Part shown: positions 41,539-50,222 of the stretch, in pieces
Numbering within the stretch: position 1 is the stretch's first letter
Layout of the letters: every line of letters begins with the position of its first letter
Assembly (NCBI GenBank): GCA_040768845.1
Contig: JAXGME010000009.1
Coordinates: 62,001-126,000, forward strand
From: JAEZHK01 sp040768845
Lineage (GTDB): Bacteria > Bacillota > Clostridia > Christensenellales > Aristaeellaceae
Reading direction: 5' to 3'
Length of the DNA stretch: 64,000 nt
The notes under the pieces: model-generated
The model's input: the letters and a program-made list of their open reading frames with translations, nothing else
Told to the model about the DNA's origin: nothing
The model's database searches: none
Made by a program: the position numbers and the translations under genes

Positions 41539-41582
41539 TTCATACCTCCGGATGTTGCCTTCGTGCCGGCGCCGCCGCGCAT

Positions 41583-42422
41583 CTATCCGACCGCGTTTTC
41601 CAGCACGCCGATTTTTTCAATGTCGCATCGCACCACGTCGCCGCGCTTCAGAAAGCGGGGCGGCCGCATGCCCATGCCCACGCCCGCCGGGGTTCCGGTG
41701 GCGATGATGGTGCCGGCTCTGAGCGTCATGCCGCCGGACAGTTCGGCGATGACCGACTTAATGCCGTGCACCATATCGGCCGTGTTGGCGCTTTGCCGGA
41801 TTTCCCCGTTCACATAGGAGCGGATGGCCAGCGCCGGCGGACGGTCAAATTCGTCTTCCGTCACGATGCAGGGCCCCATGGGCGCAAACCCGTCCAGGCT
41901 CTTTCCGAAGTACCATTGCCTGTGCCTGTCCTGAAGGGTGCGCGCGCTGACGTCGTTGAGGATGGTATAGCCGAAGATGTACTCGAAGGCGGATTCCATG
42001 GGGACGTTCCGCGCGTCCCGCCCGATGACGACGGCCAGTTCCACCTCGTAATCAAGCTGCGCGTCAAGATCGGCGTGCCCCTCGATGCTCCGACCGGACG
42101 GCAGCGCCCGGTTTACCCGCTTGGAAAAGTAGACCGCCGCGTCCGCCGGCACAAACACGGCCTTTTTGAACCGGGCGGACTCCTCGGCGTGGGCCCGGTA
42201 GTTGAGCCCAAGGCAGAGGATGTCCTGCGCGGGTTCCGGGATGGGCGCGAGCAGTTCCACCGAGGAGAAGGGAAGCGCGGCCAGGGTCTGAAGCGATTCC
42301 GGCCTTGCGCCGGCGCGGATCAGCGCCAGCATGGAGTCGTATCCTTCGATGGGCAATACCCGGTCGCCCTCCAGCCGTCCGACGCGCTCGCGGCCGCCGT
42401 CAAGAAAGGAAATCAGTTTCAG
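41583..42422 (-). CDS. Fumarylacetoacetate-hydrolase family protein, apparent CTG start
   Basis: The domain matches the FAH/2-oxohepta-dienedioate group: ILCLGLNYRAHAEES, then YFSKRVNRALPSG, the metal-binding LDYEVELAVVIGRDARNVP, and DRHRQWYFGKSLDGFAPMGP. Family N-termini read like MKLISFLDGGRERVGRL; here these residues are encoded, but no ATG, GTG or TTG precedes them. The CTG at 42422, with GGGGG about eight bases upstream, would give them. The alternative TTG at 42356 would cut about 22 residues. The catalytic type (hydrolase, isomerase or decarboxylase) is not clear. It follows the DUF523 gene by 24 bp. Confidence 0.8.
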   Translation of the reverse strand: MKLISFLDGGRERVGRLEGDRVLPIEGYDSMLALIRAGARPESLQTLAALPFSSVELLAPIPEPAQDILCLGLNYRAHAEESARFKKAVFVPADAAVYFSKRVNRALPSGRSIEGHADLDAQLDYEVELAVVIGRDARNVPMESAFEYIFGYTILNDVSARTLQDRHRQWYFGKSLDGFAPMGPCIVTEDEFDRPPALAIRSYVNGEIRQSANTADMVHGIKSVIAELSGGMTLRAGTIIATGTPAGVGMGMRPPRFLKRGDVVRCDIEKIGVLENAVG

Positions 42423-42446
42423 TTTGCTCGCCCCCGTTCGCGGCCG

Positions 42447-42875
42447 TCAGCCGATTTCGTCCAGTTCCTCCGGCGTAAGCACCCGGATGCCGCTTTTCTT
42501 CAGCAGCGCGGCCGTCAGCCCGTCGCCCGGAACCAGTCTCCCGGAAAAGTGTCCATCGTAGATCTGCCCGGAGCCGCAGGAAGGGCTGCGCGCCTTGAGC
42601 ACCGCGTGATGGCATCCGGTCAGGCGCGCAAACGCCAGCGCCGCCTCGGCGCCGCGCGCATACGCCTCCGTCACGTCCAGCCCGGTCCTGTCGATCACGC
42701 GGCCGTCCCGAATCTCTCCGGGCGGACGCGGCGTCGGAAGGCCGACGTAGATTTCCGGGCACACGGGGATCAGCGTGTGACGGCCGGCGAGCGCAACGAC
42801 GCGCTCGTCCGCCGCGCACCGTCCGTCAAAGCGGCACAGCGCGCCCAGAAGGCACGCGCTCACCAGCACGTTCAT
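42447..42875 (-). CDS. DUF523 protein
   Basis: The 142-residue protein shows the DUF523 pattern: MNVLVSACLLGALCRFDGR with two Cys, IPVCPEIYVGLPTPRPP, ARGAEAALAFARLTGC, LKARSPSCGSGQIYDG. Family members are thiol-rich enzymes of unproven function; some are linked to thiouracil degradation (TudS). The start is ATG 42875 with GGGGG upstream; earlier in-frame ATGs lack family match. It probably forms an operon with the FAH-family gene. Confidence 0.88.
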   Translation of the reverse strand: MNVLVSACLLGALCRFDGRCAADERVVALAGRHTLIPVCPEIYVGLPTPRPPGEIRDGRVIDRTGLDVTEAYARGAEAALAFARLTGCHHAVLKARSPSCGSGQIYDGHFSGRLVPGDGLTAALLKKSGIRVLTPEELDEIG

Positions 42876-43008
42876 CCCCCGCACCCCCTCGCAATCCCTG
42901 CCATTGTACCGCAAAACGCGGCGCGGCACAAGGGAAAATGCGCGCGCGTCGGCGCAAATTATGGTATACTGAAAGATGCCGCCGCAGGCGGAGAGAGGGG
43001 AGAGGCCC

Positions 43009-43764
43009 ATGAATGAGACGCTCCGGGCGCTCTATCGGCGCAAATCCGTCCGCGTGTTTGAGGACAGGCCCGTGCCGGAGGATGTGAAAAAGGCCGTGCT
43101 GCGCGCGGCCTTCGAAGCGCCCACCGCGGGCAATCAAATGCTGTATACGATCCTCGACATCACCGATCCGGCGCTGAAGGCGCGGCTTGCCGTCACCTGC
43201 GACCACCAGCCCTTCATCGCGAACGCACCCGTCGTATTCGTCTTTCTGGCGGACGCAAGGCGCTGGCCCAGGCTGTACGCCCTCGCGGGTGAATCGCCCC
43301 GGCCCGCCGGCCCGGGCGATCTGATGCTGGCGGTGGCGGACGCCTGCATCGCCGCCCAGAACGCGGTGGTGGCGGCGGAGAGCCTGGGGCTCGGCAGCTG
43401 CTTTATCGGCGACATTTTGGAAAACTGCGAAGAACACCGCCGGTTGCTGAACCTGCCCGACCACCTGATGCCCGCTGCGATGCTGGTGATGGGCTATCCT
43501 ACTCAGGGACAGAAGGACCGCGCGAAACCCGCCCGGTTTGACGGCCGGTACATCGTGTTTGAAAACCGCTTCCGCGACCTGACCGACGAGGAACTCCGGG
43601 AGATGTGGGCCAGCCGGGAGCGCGCGGAGGAGAGGCCCCGGGCGGCATCGTTTGAAGAAGCTGTCCGCGCATTTTGCAGGCGCAAGTACATGAGCGATTT
43701 CAGCCGGGAGATGAGCCGCTCCGCCGCCGTGTACCTGCGGGACTTTGGCGCCGCCCCGCAGTAG
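43009..43764 (+). CDS. Nitroreductase-family FMN oxidoreductase
   Basis: The 251-residue protein has RRKSVRVFEDRPVPED (FMN-binding Arg residues) at about 10-25, EAPTAGNQMLY near 40, and GLGSCFIGDILEN near 130. A C-terminal extension (about 190-250) contains FCRRKYMSDFSREMSRS. The substrate is unknown; nitroaromatics and flavin-type quinones are the common artificial ones. ATG 43009 with GAGGGGAGA upstream. It is divergent from the DUF523-FAH pair. Confidence 0.9.
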   Translation: MNETLRALYRRKSVRVFEDRPVPEDVKKAVLRAAFEAPTAGNQMLYTILDITDPALKARLAVTCDHQPFIANAPVVFVFLADARRWPRLYALAGESPRPAGPGDLMLAVADACIAAQNAVVAAESLGLGSCFIGDILENCEEHRRLLNLPDHLMPAAMLVMGYPTQGQKDRAKPARFDGRYIVFENRFRDLTDEELREMWASRERAEERPRAASFEEAVRAFCRRKYMSDFSREMSRSAAVYLRDFGAAPQ

Positions 43765-43823
43765 GGTTCGGCCGCTTCGGCGCTTTACATCGCGGCGAAA
43801 CCGTCGTATAATAATGGGCGCGG

Positions 43824-43907
43824 GCTGAAATGGTGGAATGGCAGACACCGGGGACTTAAAATCCCCTGCCGCGAGGCGTGCGGGTTCGAATCCCGCTTTC
43901 AGCACCA
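43824..43907 (+). tRNA. tRNA-Leu (anticodon TAA)
   Basis: An 84-nt class II tRNA with long variable arm, acceptor GCTGAAA/TTTCAGC, TAA in the anticodon loop (ACTTAAAA) and encoded CCA. A -10-like box (TATAAT, 43808-43813) precedes it. An old IS begins about 70 bp downstream. Confidence 0.96.
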
Positions 43908-43943
43908 TCCGTCCCGGAAGCGATGGACCCGAGGACAGCAAAC

Positions 43944-43974
43944 AGCCACTTTCCGGTTATCCCGGAAAGCGGCT
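43944..43974. repeat. 31-bp palindrome copy 1 (left target repeat)
   Basis: AGCCACTTTCCGG and CCGGAAAGCGGCT arms around GTTAT-like centre form a hairpin with one mismatch. The same 31 bp recur at 45612-45642. Confidence 0.85.
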
Positions 43975-43986
43975 CAGACCATCAAC

Positions 43987-44025
43987 AAACGGCCACTTTC
44001 CGGGACGACCGGAGAGTGGCTGTTT
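43987..44025. repeat. Palindrome copy 2 inside the element
   Basis: AAACGGCCACTTTCCGG-GACGA-CCGGAGAGTGGCTGTTT, 17-bp arms with two mismatches or wobbles, similar to but not identical with the flanking copies. It overlaps the 3' end of the transposase remnant. Confidence 0.75.
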
Positions 44026-45468
44026 GCAAGAAGGCTGGAGGGAGGAAGAAAAACGGAAGGAAGAAGGGCCTGGCGAGCCTTTTCATGTTTTGAACCGCGG
44101 CGGTCAGGAAGGACTGCTCACGCATATTGGGAAGGCCGAGCATGCGGGCAAAGCGCAAGCCGTGGTTCTCCTTGGCCTCCGCGAAAGATCGTTCAATGGT
44201 TTCCTTACGCCAGGCGTACAGTCTTCGCCCTTGAGAGGTCTTGGTAAACGCCGTAACCTCATCCAGCGCATCCTGCCATACATGTCTGGTCACCATCCTT
44301 CTGGTCGCCTTCTCGCTGAAACACGCCGCCCGCCTTGGACATCCCGCGCAGTCTTTCCGGTCGCTGAAGTATTGCCGTAGCCTTCGCGGGTGGTTGTCCT
44401 CCAGTATAGGCGCTTGCCTGAGAGAGGAAGTAGGTGTTCACGAAGGTTGGGTCGTACTTGAACCGGTATTTCCCGTAGTGCTCTTCCTTGTGTGTATGAC
44501 GGCGGTAGCCATGACGCCTTGAATTCTCTTCGTTTCCAGCAGATGCGCGATCCATGCGCTGGCGCGTATCCGGCGTCGAACCCTCAGTACCTGGGCAGAT
44601 GCCCCAGCCGCCCCTCTATTTCTTCCAGAAGTTCCGGTACGGGGTGACATCGTTGATGTTGGCCGGGGTGATGTGGATATTGACGATCACGTTGTGCTTG
44701 CTGTCCACCGTGCGGTGTTCGCTGTAGTGAAACCCTTCCGGCTTCCCTTCCTTGCTCAACTGGCCGCTGTCAGGATCTGTCGTGCTCTCCATCTTTCGTC
44801 TTCCCGCCGGACGGCGGATCGTCGTTGCTATCATCTTCATCATCCTCGGTCATTGTCGTCATCCCGCTCAAACGGCTTCTTCCCCAATACTTTGCGGTCC
44901 AGATCGATCTGCGCGTCCAACTCCGCCATGTACGAAGCGGGCGTCTCCTCCACCGTCACCAGCCGCTTCTTGTGCTTATTCGCTTTCACCTTAATGTCTG
45001 GTCAGTGTACCACGCTGTCCACCCACTCCTCTATCCATCACACTGCCGAAGAATCTCGTCGAAGACCTTCTCCGCGGATGTTGTTCTCCCGAAACCGCAA
45101 CGAATCCGGTTGATGAACTGATCGTCGCGTGATCCGGTCCTTTCTCCGTCAGCTCATCCAGAAACCATTTGATTGCAATGTTCCCCATGTTTCATATCCG
45201 ATCTGGCCAGTTTACTTCGGACTTGACCATGCCGCTATAGATGCCCGAGGAACAACAGCATCCGGAAGCTCATATGACGTTCCGGCGGTACCGCCGGGCG
45301 GCCGATATTGGGCGAGTACAGAAATCCTTGCACAAGCCGTGAATGGCTGAAATCTCCACGCCCGCCTTCAATCTTGCGCAGCAAGTGGTAGCTTCCGGCA
45401 TCCAACTGCACTTCCAGCAGCACGATCTCATATTCCTTCTGGCTCGCCGTCGCTTTCTCTTGCAGCAT
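43990..45468 (-). pseudogene. IS1182-type transposase remnant, many frameshifts
   Basis: Pieces of one transposase appear in order on the minus strand but in different frames. The N-terminus (LLRKIEGGRGDFSH, LYSPNIGRPAVPPE) is at about 45468-45250. NIAIKWFLDELTEKGPDHATIS lies at about 45185-45110, a catalytic-core piece TDPDSGQLSKEGKPEGFHYS at about 44780-44700, THKEEHYGKYRFKYDPTF at about 44500-44430, and the C-terminus ERSFAEAKENHGLRFARML at about 44200-44130. Frames break several times, so no functional protein is possible. It resembles a different subgroup of IS1182 from the intact copy. Confidence 0.85.
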
Positions 45469-45611
45469 GCCGCCCGATCTCCTGTGTCCGCATCTCTCCT
45501 ATCTATTCGACATCACCTCCGCCGCGCTTTCTTTTCCTTGGTTTTTGCTCACCTCCACAAATGATTTTCGCCCAGCCCGAAGCGGGCTGAGCGCATTTGT
45601 TGATGGGCCTG

Positions 45612-45642
45612 AGCCACTTTCCGGTTATCCCGGAAAGCGGCT
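45612..45642. repeat. 31-bp palindrome copy 3 (right target repeat)
   Basis: Identical to 43944-43974. With flanking bases the pre-insertion site would read as a longer AAACAGCC...GGCTGTTT hairpin. Confidence 0.85.
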
Positions 45643-45691
45643 GTTTGTTATCGTCCGCAAAATCGATGCCGGGCGTGCGCCGCGCGGCTCG

Positions 45692-47230
45692 TCAGTCCTG
45701 GATCAGGCACTTGCCCGTCATTTCCTTGGGCTGGGGGAGACCCATCATGCGCAAAAGCGTCGGCGACAGGTCGCACAGCCGCCCACCGGTGGCGAGGGTG
45801 TGCTTCGGGTGCGCCGGGTCCACCACGATCATGGGCACGGGGTTGGTGGTGTGGGCGGTGAAGGGCTCGCCCGTCACCGGGTCCACCATCTGGTCGGCGT
45901 TGCCGTGGTCCGCGGTGATGATGGCCTTGCCGCCCATTTTGAGCACCGCATCCATCACCCTGCCCACGCATTCATCCACGGTGCGCACGGCCTTGATGGC
46001 GGCCTCCATCACGCCGGTGTGGCCCACCATGTCGCAGTTGGCGAAGTTGAGCACCATCAGGTCATACTTGCCGGAGAGCACGCGCTTGACGGCCTCCTCG
46101 GTGACGCCGTAGGCGCTCATCTCGGGCTGCAGGTCGTAGGTGGCCACCTTCGGAGAGGGGATCAGCGCGCGGTCCTCGCCGGGGCGGGGTTCTTCCACGC
46201 CGCCGTTGAAGAAGAAGGTGACGTGGGCGTATTTTTCCGTCTCGGCGATGCGCAGCTGGGTTTTGCCCAGGTTCGACAGGTATTCGCCCATCGTATTTTT
46301 CAGCGAATCCGGATGGAAGGCGATGTCCAGGTTGGTGAAGGTGGCGTCGTACTGGGTCATCGACACAAAGTGCACCGGCTTGTAGCCGCCGACCCGCGGA
46401 AAGTCCGCAAAATCCGGCTCAATCAGCGCGCGGGTCAGCTCGCGGGTGCGGTCGGGGCGGAAGTTGAAGAAGATCACCGAATCGCCCGCCTCGACGGTGG
46501 CGACGGGCTTGCCGTCCTTCAGGACCACCGTGGGCTTGACAAATTCGTCCGTCACATCGTCGTCATAGGACTTTTGCATGGCCTCGGCGGCGCTGATCGC
46601 GGTGAGGCCGACGCCCATCAGCGCCTCATAGCCCTTCTGAACGCGGTCCCAGCGCTTGTCGCGGTCCATGGAATAGTAGCGGCCCGCTACGGACGCAATT
46701 TTTCCGCAGCCGATCTCCGCCATCTTGTCCTCAAGGGTGAGGATGTAATCCTTGCCGCTGGAAGGGGGCACATCGCGGCCGTCCATCAGGCAGTGCACAA
46801 AGGCCTTGTCCGCCATGCCGCGGCGCTTCGCCATTTCAAGGAGCGCGTAGAGGTGGGTGAGGTGGCTGTGCACGCCGCCGTCGGAACAAAGCCCGATGAA
46901 GTGCACCTTGCCGCCGGTCTTCTTCGCGCTTTCAATGGCACCCACCAGCGCGGAGTTTTCGAAAAAGTCGCCGTCCTCGATGGACTTGGTGATGCGGGTC
47001 AGTTCCTGATACACCACGCGACCCGCGCCGATGTTCAGGTGGCCCACCTCGCTGTTGCCCATTTGCCCGTCGGGAAGGCCCACGGAGAGGCCCGACGCGC
47101 CGATCTGCGTCATCGAGTACGTTTCAATCAGTTTATCCAGGTTGGGGGTACCGGCGGCATAGATGGCGTTTCCCTCGTGGACCGGGTTGATGCCGAACCC
47201 GTCCATAATGATGAGTGCGGTGATGGCCAT
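45692..47230 (-). CDS. gpmI: 2,3-bisphosphoglycerate-independent phosphoglycerate mutase
   Basis: The 512-residue Mn2+-dependent enzyme interconverts 3- and 2-phosphoglycerate in glycolysis. It shows LIIMDGFGINP at the start with a metal-binding Asp, PDGQMGNSEVGHLNIGAGR with the catalytic Ser near 61, HCLMDGRDVPP, FFNFRPDRTRELTRA, and the metal sites NFANCDMVGHTG and ITADHGNADQM. Its ATG overlaps the tpiA stop by one base (TGATG), ending the pgk-tpiA-gpmI operon. Longer in-frame starts lie inside tpiA and are rejected. Confidence 0.97.
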   Translation of the reverse strand: MAITALIIMDGFGINPVHEGNAIYAAGTPNLDKLIETYSMTQIGASGLSVGLPDGQMGNSEVGHLNIGAGRVVYQELTRITKSIEDGDFFENSALVGAIESAKKTGGKVHFIGLCSDGGVHSHLTHLYALLEMAKRRGMADKAFVHCLMDGRDVPPSSGKDYILTLEDKMAEIGCGKIASVAGRYYSMDRDKRWDRVQKGYEALMGVGLTAISAAEAMQKSYDDDVTDEFVKPTVVLKDGKPVATVEAGDSVIFFNFRPDRTRELTRALIEPDFADFPRVGGYKPVHFVSMTQYDATFTNLDIAFHPDSLKNTMGEYLSNLGKTQLRIAETEKYAHVTFFFNGGVEEPRPGEDRALIPSPKVATYDLQPEMSAYGVTEEAVKRVLSGKYDLMVLNFANCDMVGHTGVMEAAIKAVRTVDECVGRVMDAVLKMGGKAIITADHGNADQMVDPVTGEPFTAHTTNPVPMIVVDPAHPKHTLATGGRLCDLSPTLLRMMGLPQPKEMTGKCLIQD

Positions 47231-47976
47231 CAGAAATTCACCACCTGGGAGAAATCGACCGCCTTCAGGCTGGCACCGCCGATGAGGCCGCCGTCGATTT
47301 CGCTCTGCGCCATCAGACCCTTGACGTTGCCGGGGTTCATGGAGCCGCCGTACTGGATGCGCACCTTGGAGGCGACTTCCTCGCCATACTTGCCGGCGAT
47401 GGCTTTGCGAATGACGCCGATGGTTTCGTTCGCCTGCTCGTCGGTGGCGGTAAGGCCGGTGCCGATGGCCCACACGGGTTCGTAGGCGACCACGACGGCG
47501 GCGACCAGGTCGCCGGTAAGGCCCGTCAGCGCCATCAGCGTCTGATAGGATACGATGGCGTCGGTGTAGGCACCCTCGCGCTCCTCCTTGGTTTCGCCCA
47601 CGCAGACAATGGGGGTAAGGCCTGCGGCCACCGCGGCCGCGGTGCGCTTGTTGACGGTCTTGTCGGTCTCGCCGAAGTACTGGCGGCGCTCGGAGTGGCC
47701 GATGATCGCGTATTCGCAGCCGACAGCCTTGAGCATGTCGGCCGACAGCTCACCGGTGAAGGCGCCCTTGGGGGCGAAGTGCACGTTCTGGGCGCCCAGC
47801 TTGACGTTGGTGCCTTTGAGGACCGGCGCGACGGCCGCCAGGCACACCGCGGGGGGGCAGACCACCACGTCGCACTTGGCGTCCTTCACCAGCGGGATCA
47901 GCTCGGTGACCAGCTGGACGGCTTCCTCAGGGGTCTTGTTCATTTTCCAGTTTCCGGCAATGATGGGCTTGCGCAT
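47230..47976 (-). CDS. tpiA: Triosephosphate isomerase
   Basis: The 248-residue TIM-barrel enzyme interconverts DHAP and GAP. It has AGNWKMNKTPEEA with the substrate Lys, IIGHSERRQYFGE with the catalytic His, and VVAYEPVWAIGTGLTA with the catalytic Glu, then IQYGGSMNPGNVKGLM at the phosphate site. ATG 47976 has GGAGG upstream. It lies 65 bp after pgk and directly before gpmI. Confidence 0.98.
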   Translation of the reverse strand: MRKPIIAGNWKMNKTPEEAVQLVTELIPLVKDAKCDVVVCPPAVCLAAVAPVLKGTNVKLGAQNVHFAPKGAFTGELSADMLKAVGCEYAIIGHSERRQYFGETDKTVNKRTAAAVAAGLTPIVCVGETKEEREGAYTDAIVSYQTLMALTGLTGDLVAAVVVAYEPVWAIGTGLTATDEQANETIGVIRKAIAGKYGEEVASKVRIQYGGSMNPGNVKGLMAQSEIDGGLIGGASLKAVDFSQVVNF

Positions 47977-48041
47977 GGGGTTTCCTCCTTAAAAACTCGT
48001 TTGTACGGCGGAGGCCGGGGCCTCCGCCGGTCAGGATGCGA

Positions 48042-49226
48042 TTACTTGTCGTTCAGCGCCGCGACGCCGGGCAGCTCCTTGCCCTCCAGGAATTCGAGGG
48101 ACGCGCCGCCGCCGGTGGAGATGTGGCTCATCTTGTCGGCAAGGCCCATCTGGGTGACCGCCGCCGCGGAGTCGCCGCCGCCGATAATCGTGGTGGCGTC
48201 GGAGGCCGCCAGCGCCTTGGCGATGGCCAGGGTCCCCTCGGCGAAGTTGGGCATCTCGAACACGCCCATCGGGCCGTTCCAGACCACCGTCTTGGCCTTT
48301 TTGATCTCCTCGGTGAACAGCTCGATGGTCTTGGGGCCGATGTCCATGCCGGAGAAGCCGTCCGGAATATCGTAGGCGTCCACGACCTTGATGTTGCAGT
48401 CGTTGGAGAAGGCGTCGCCCGCCAGGTTGTCCACCGGCAGCAGCATCTTCACGCCCTTGGCCTCGGCCTTTTCCAGCAGTTCCTTGGCCAGGCCCAGGCG
48501 CTCCTCGTCCAAAAGGCTTCCGCCGATCTTGCCGCCCTTGGCCTTAATGAAGGTGTAGGCCATGCCGCCGCCGATCAAAAGCGTATCCACCTTGTCCAAG
48601 AGGTTCGTGATGACGCCGATCTTGTCCTTGACCTTGGCGCCGCCGAGAATCGCCACGAAGGGGCGCGCCGGATTGGTGATCGCGCCGCCCAAAAAGTCCA
48701 GCTCCTTGCCGATCAAAAAGCCCGCGACCGCCGGCAGATACGCGGCGACGCCCGCCGTGGAGGCGTGGGCGCGGTGCACGGTGCCAAAGGCGTCGGACAC
48801 GTAGATGTCCGCCAGGGAAGCCAGTTCCTTTGAGAGCCCGGGGTCGTTCTTCTCCTCGCCGGGCATGAAGCGCACGTTCTCCAGCAGCACCGCCTCGCCG
48901 GGCTTTACGGCCGCGGCCAGCGCCTTGGCGTCCGGGCCTACGATGTCCTTGGCCAGTTTGACGGCAAAGCCCAGCTTGCCGCTCAGCGCCTTGGCCACCG
49001 GCGCCAGCGAGTACTTCATGTTGAATTCGCCCTTGGGACGCCCCAGGTGCGAGCAGAGGATGACTGCCGCGTTGTGGTCCAGCAAATACCGGATCGTGGG
49101 CAGCGCGGCGTTGATGCGCGTTTCATCCGTGATGTTCATGTCCGCGTCCAGCGGCACGTTGAAGTCGCAGCGCACAAGCACTTTCTTGCCGTTTACGTCA
49201 ATGTCCCGGACCGTTTTCTTGTTCAT
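48042..49226 (-). CDS. pgk: Phosphoglycerate kinase
   Basis: The 394-residue glycolytic enzyme makes ATP from 1,3-bisphosphoglycerate. Motifs are VLVRCDFNVPLDADMN near the start, LCSHLGRPKGEFNMKYSL, VSDAFGTVHRAHAS, KELDFLGGAITNPARPFVAI and VVWNGPMGVFEMPNF. The ATG at 49226 (MNKKTVRDIDVNG) has a Shine-Dalgarno GGAGTG upstream. It is the first gene of pgk-tpiA-gpmI and has an operator-like inverted repeat at its promoter. gapA and eno are not in the window. Confidence 0.98.
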   Translation of the reverse strand: MNKKTVRDIDVNGKKVLVRCDFNVPLDADMNITDETRINAALPTIRYLLDHNAAVILCSHLGRPKGEFNMKYSLAPVAKALSGKLGFAVKLAKDIVGPDAKALAAAVKPGEAVLLENVRFMPGEEKNDPGLSKELASLADIYVSDAFGTVHRAHASTAGVAAYLPAVAGFLIGKELDFLGGAITNPARPFVAILGGAKVKDKIGVITNLLDKVDTLLIGGGMAYTFIKAKGGKIGGSLLDEERLGLAKELLEKAEAKGVKMLLPVDNLAGDAFSNDCNIKVVDAYDIPDGFSGMDIGPKTIELFTEEIKKAKTVVWNGPMGVFEMPNFAEGTLAIAKALAASDATTIIGGGDSAAAVTQMGLADKMSHISTGGGASLEFLEGKELPGVAALNDK

Positions 49227-49263
49227 GGGCCACACTCCTATCCGATATGAAGAATAAGAAATA

Positions 49264-49286
49264 ATTGATAAAATCCAACTATCAAT
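49264..49286 (-). promoter_or_regulatory. Operator-like inverted repeat at the pgk promoter
   Basis: ATTGATA-N9-TATCAAT, a perfect 7-bp inverted repeat, overlaps the -10 box and the first transcribed bases of the glycolytic operon. No regulator gene is adjacent. Confidence 0.6.
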
Positions 49287-49312
49287 ATACCCTAAAAATG
49301 TTAATCTGTCCA
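49284..49312 (-). promoter_or_regulatory. Promoter of pgk-tpiA-gpmI
   Basis: The minus strand reads TGGACA (49307-49312), a 17-base spacer and TATATT (49284-49289). Confidence 0.8.
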
Positions 49313-49362
49313 GCGCACAAAAATAGATTGCCCGGATTGCTGCGATTTTAACGTGAAAATGG

Positions 49363-49368
49363 TATAAT
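49363..49368 (+). promoter_or_regulatory. -10 box of the ecf-truA unit
   Basis: TATAAT at 49363-49368, 29 bp before ecfA1. No good -35 is seen at the right spacing. Confidence 0.5.
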
Positions 49369-49397
49369 GAAACGCCTTGATTCATGGGGGTGAAGTG

Positions 49398-50222
49398 GTG
49401 CCGATCATTCAGGTTGAAAACGCGCGCTACCGCTACGGGGAAGAGAAGAAAATGGCGGTGGACGGCGTGACGCTAAACGTCGAAAAGGGCGAATTTGTGG
49501 CGGTTCTGGGGCACAATGGCAGCGGGAAGTCCACGCTGGCCAAGCTGATCAACGCGCTGTTTCTGCCCACGGAGGGCCGCGTGCTGGTGGCCGGGCTGGA
49601 TACGGCGGGGAAGGACAGCGCCTGGGATGTGCGCCGCCATTGCGGCATGGTGTTCCAGAATCCGGACAACCAGCTGGTGGCCACCGTGGTGGAGGAGGAC
49701 GTGGCCTTTGGCTTGGAAAACATCGGCGTGCCCACCGAGGAGATTCGGCGGCGCGTCGACGAGGCGCTGGACATGGTGGGCATGCTGGCCTACGCGCGCC
49801 ACGCGCCCCACATGCTCTCCGGCGGGCAGAAGCAGCGGGTGGCCATCGCGGGCGTCGTGGCCATGCGGCCGGACGTGATCGTGTTTGACGAGGCCACCGC
49901 CATGCTGGACCCCTCTGGCCGGCGGGACGTGATGGCCATCGCCCAAGCGCTCAACCGGGAGGGCATCACGGTGGTGTGGATCACCCATTTCATGCGGGAG
50001 GCTTCGCTGGCGGGCCGCGTGATCGTGATGGACAAGGGGAAAATCGCGCTGGAGGGCTCGCCCGTGGCGGTGTTCGAGCAGGTGGACCGGGTGCGCGCGC
50101 TGGGGCTGGATGTGCCGGAAATGGTGGATCTCGCCGGACAGCTGCGGGAAAAGGGCGTGCCGCTCCCCGAGGGTGTCATGACTGTGGATGAAATGGTGGT
50201 GGAACTTTGTCGATTGAAGTAA
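49398..50222 (+). CDS. ecfA1: Energy-coupling factor ABC transporter ATPase EcfA1
   Basis: The 274-residue ATPase has Walker A GHNGSGKST near 37, the Q-loop FQNPDNQLV, signature LSGGQKQR near 140 and Walker B VIVFDEATAML. EcfA1-EcfA2 with EcfT form the shared motor that drives vitamin or metal uptake with separately encoded substrate-binding S components. The GTG at 49398 with GGGGGTGA upstream is preferred to longer alternatives because the family begins here. Its end overlaps ecfA2 by 16 bp. Confidence 0.96.
   Translation: MPIIQVENARYRYGEEKKMAVDGVTLNVEKGEFVAVLGHNGSGKSTLAKLINALFLPTEGRVLVAGLDTAGKDSAWDVRRHCGMVFQNPDNQLVATVVEEDVAFGLENIGVPTEEIRRRVDEALDMVGMLAYARHAPHMLSGGQKQRVAIAGVVAMRPDVIVFDEATAMLDPSGRRDVMAIAQALNREGITVVWITHFMREASLAGRVIVMDKGKIALEGSPVAVFEQVDRVRALGLDVPEMVDLAGQLREKGVPLPEGVMTVDEMVVELCRLK

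Larger units (their letters stand above)
43975..45611 (-). mobile_element. Decayed IS1182-family element
   Basis: The 1.64-kb element lies between identical 31-bp palindromes. Its ends are inverted repeats: left CAGACCATCAACAAA (from 43975) and right, read inwards, CAGGCCCATCAACAAA (from 45611). The left end starts with the same CAGACC as the intact IS1182 element at 21,860. Inside is one broken transposase on the minus strand. A second palindrome like the flanks (43987-44025) lies just inside the left end. Confidence 0.7.

Noticed and set aside
42876..43010. N-terminal extension of the DUF523 protein to an ATG at 43010
   Set aside because: It would overlap the divergent nitroreductase start and adds residues foreign to the family.
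43944..45642. CRISPR array suggested by the three similar palindromes
   Set aside because: Only two are identical, they are 1.67 kb apart, and a transposase relic lies between them; there are no regular spacers or cas genes.
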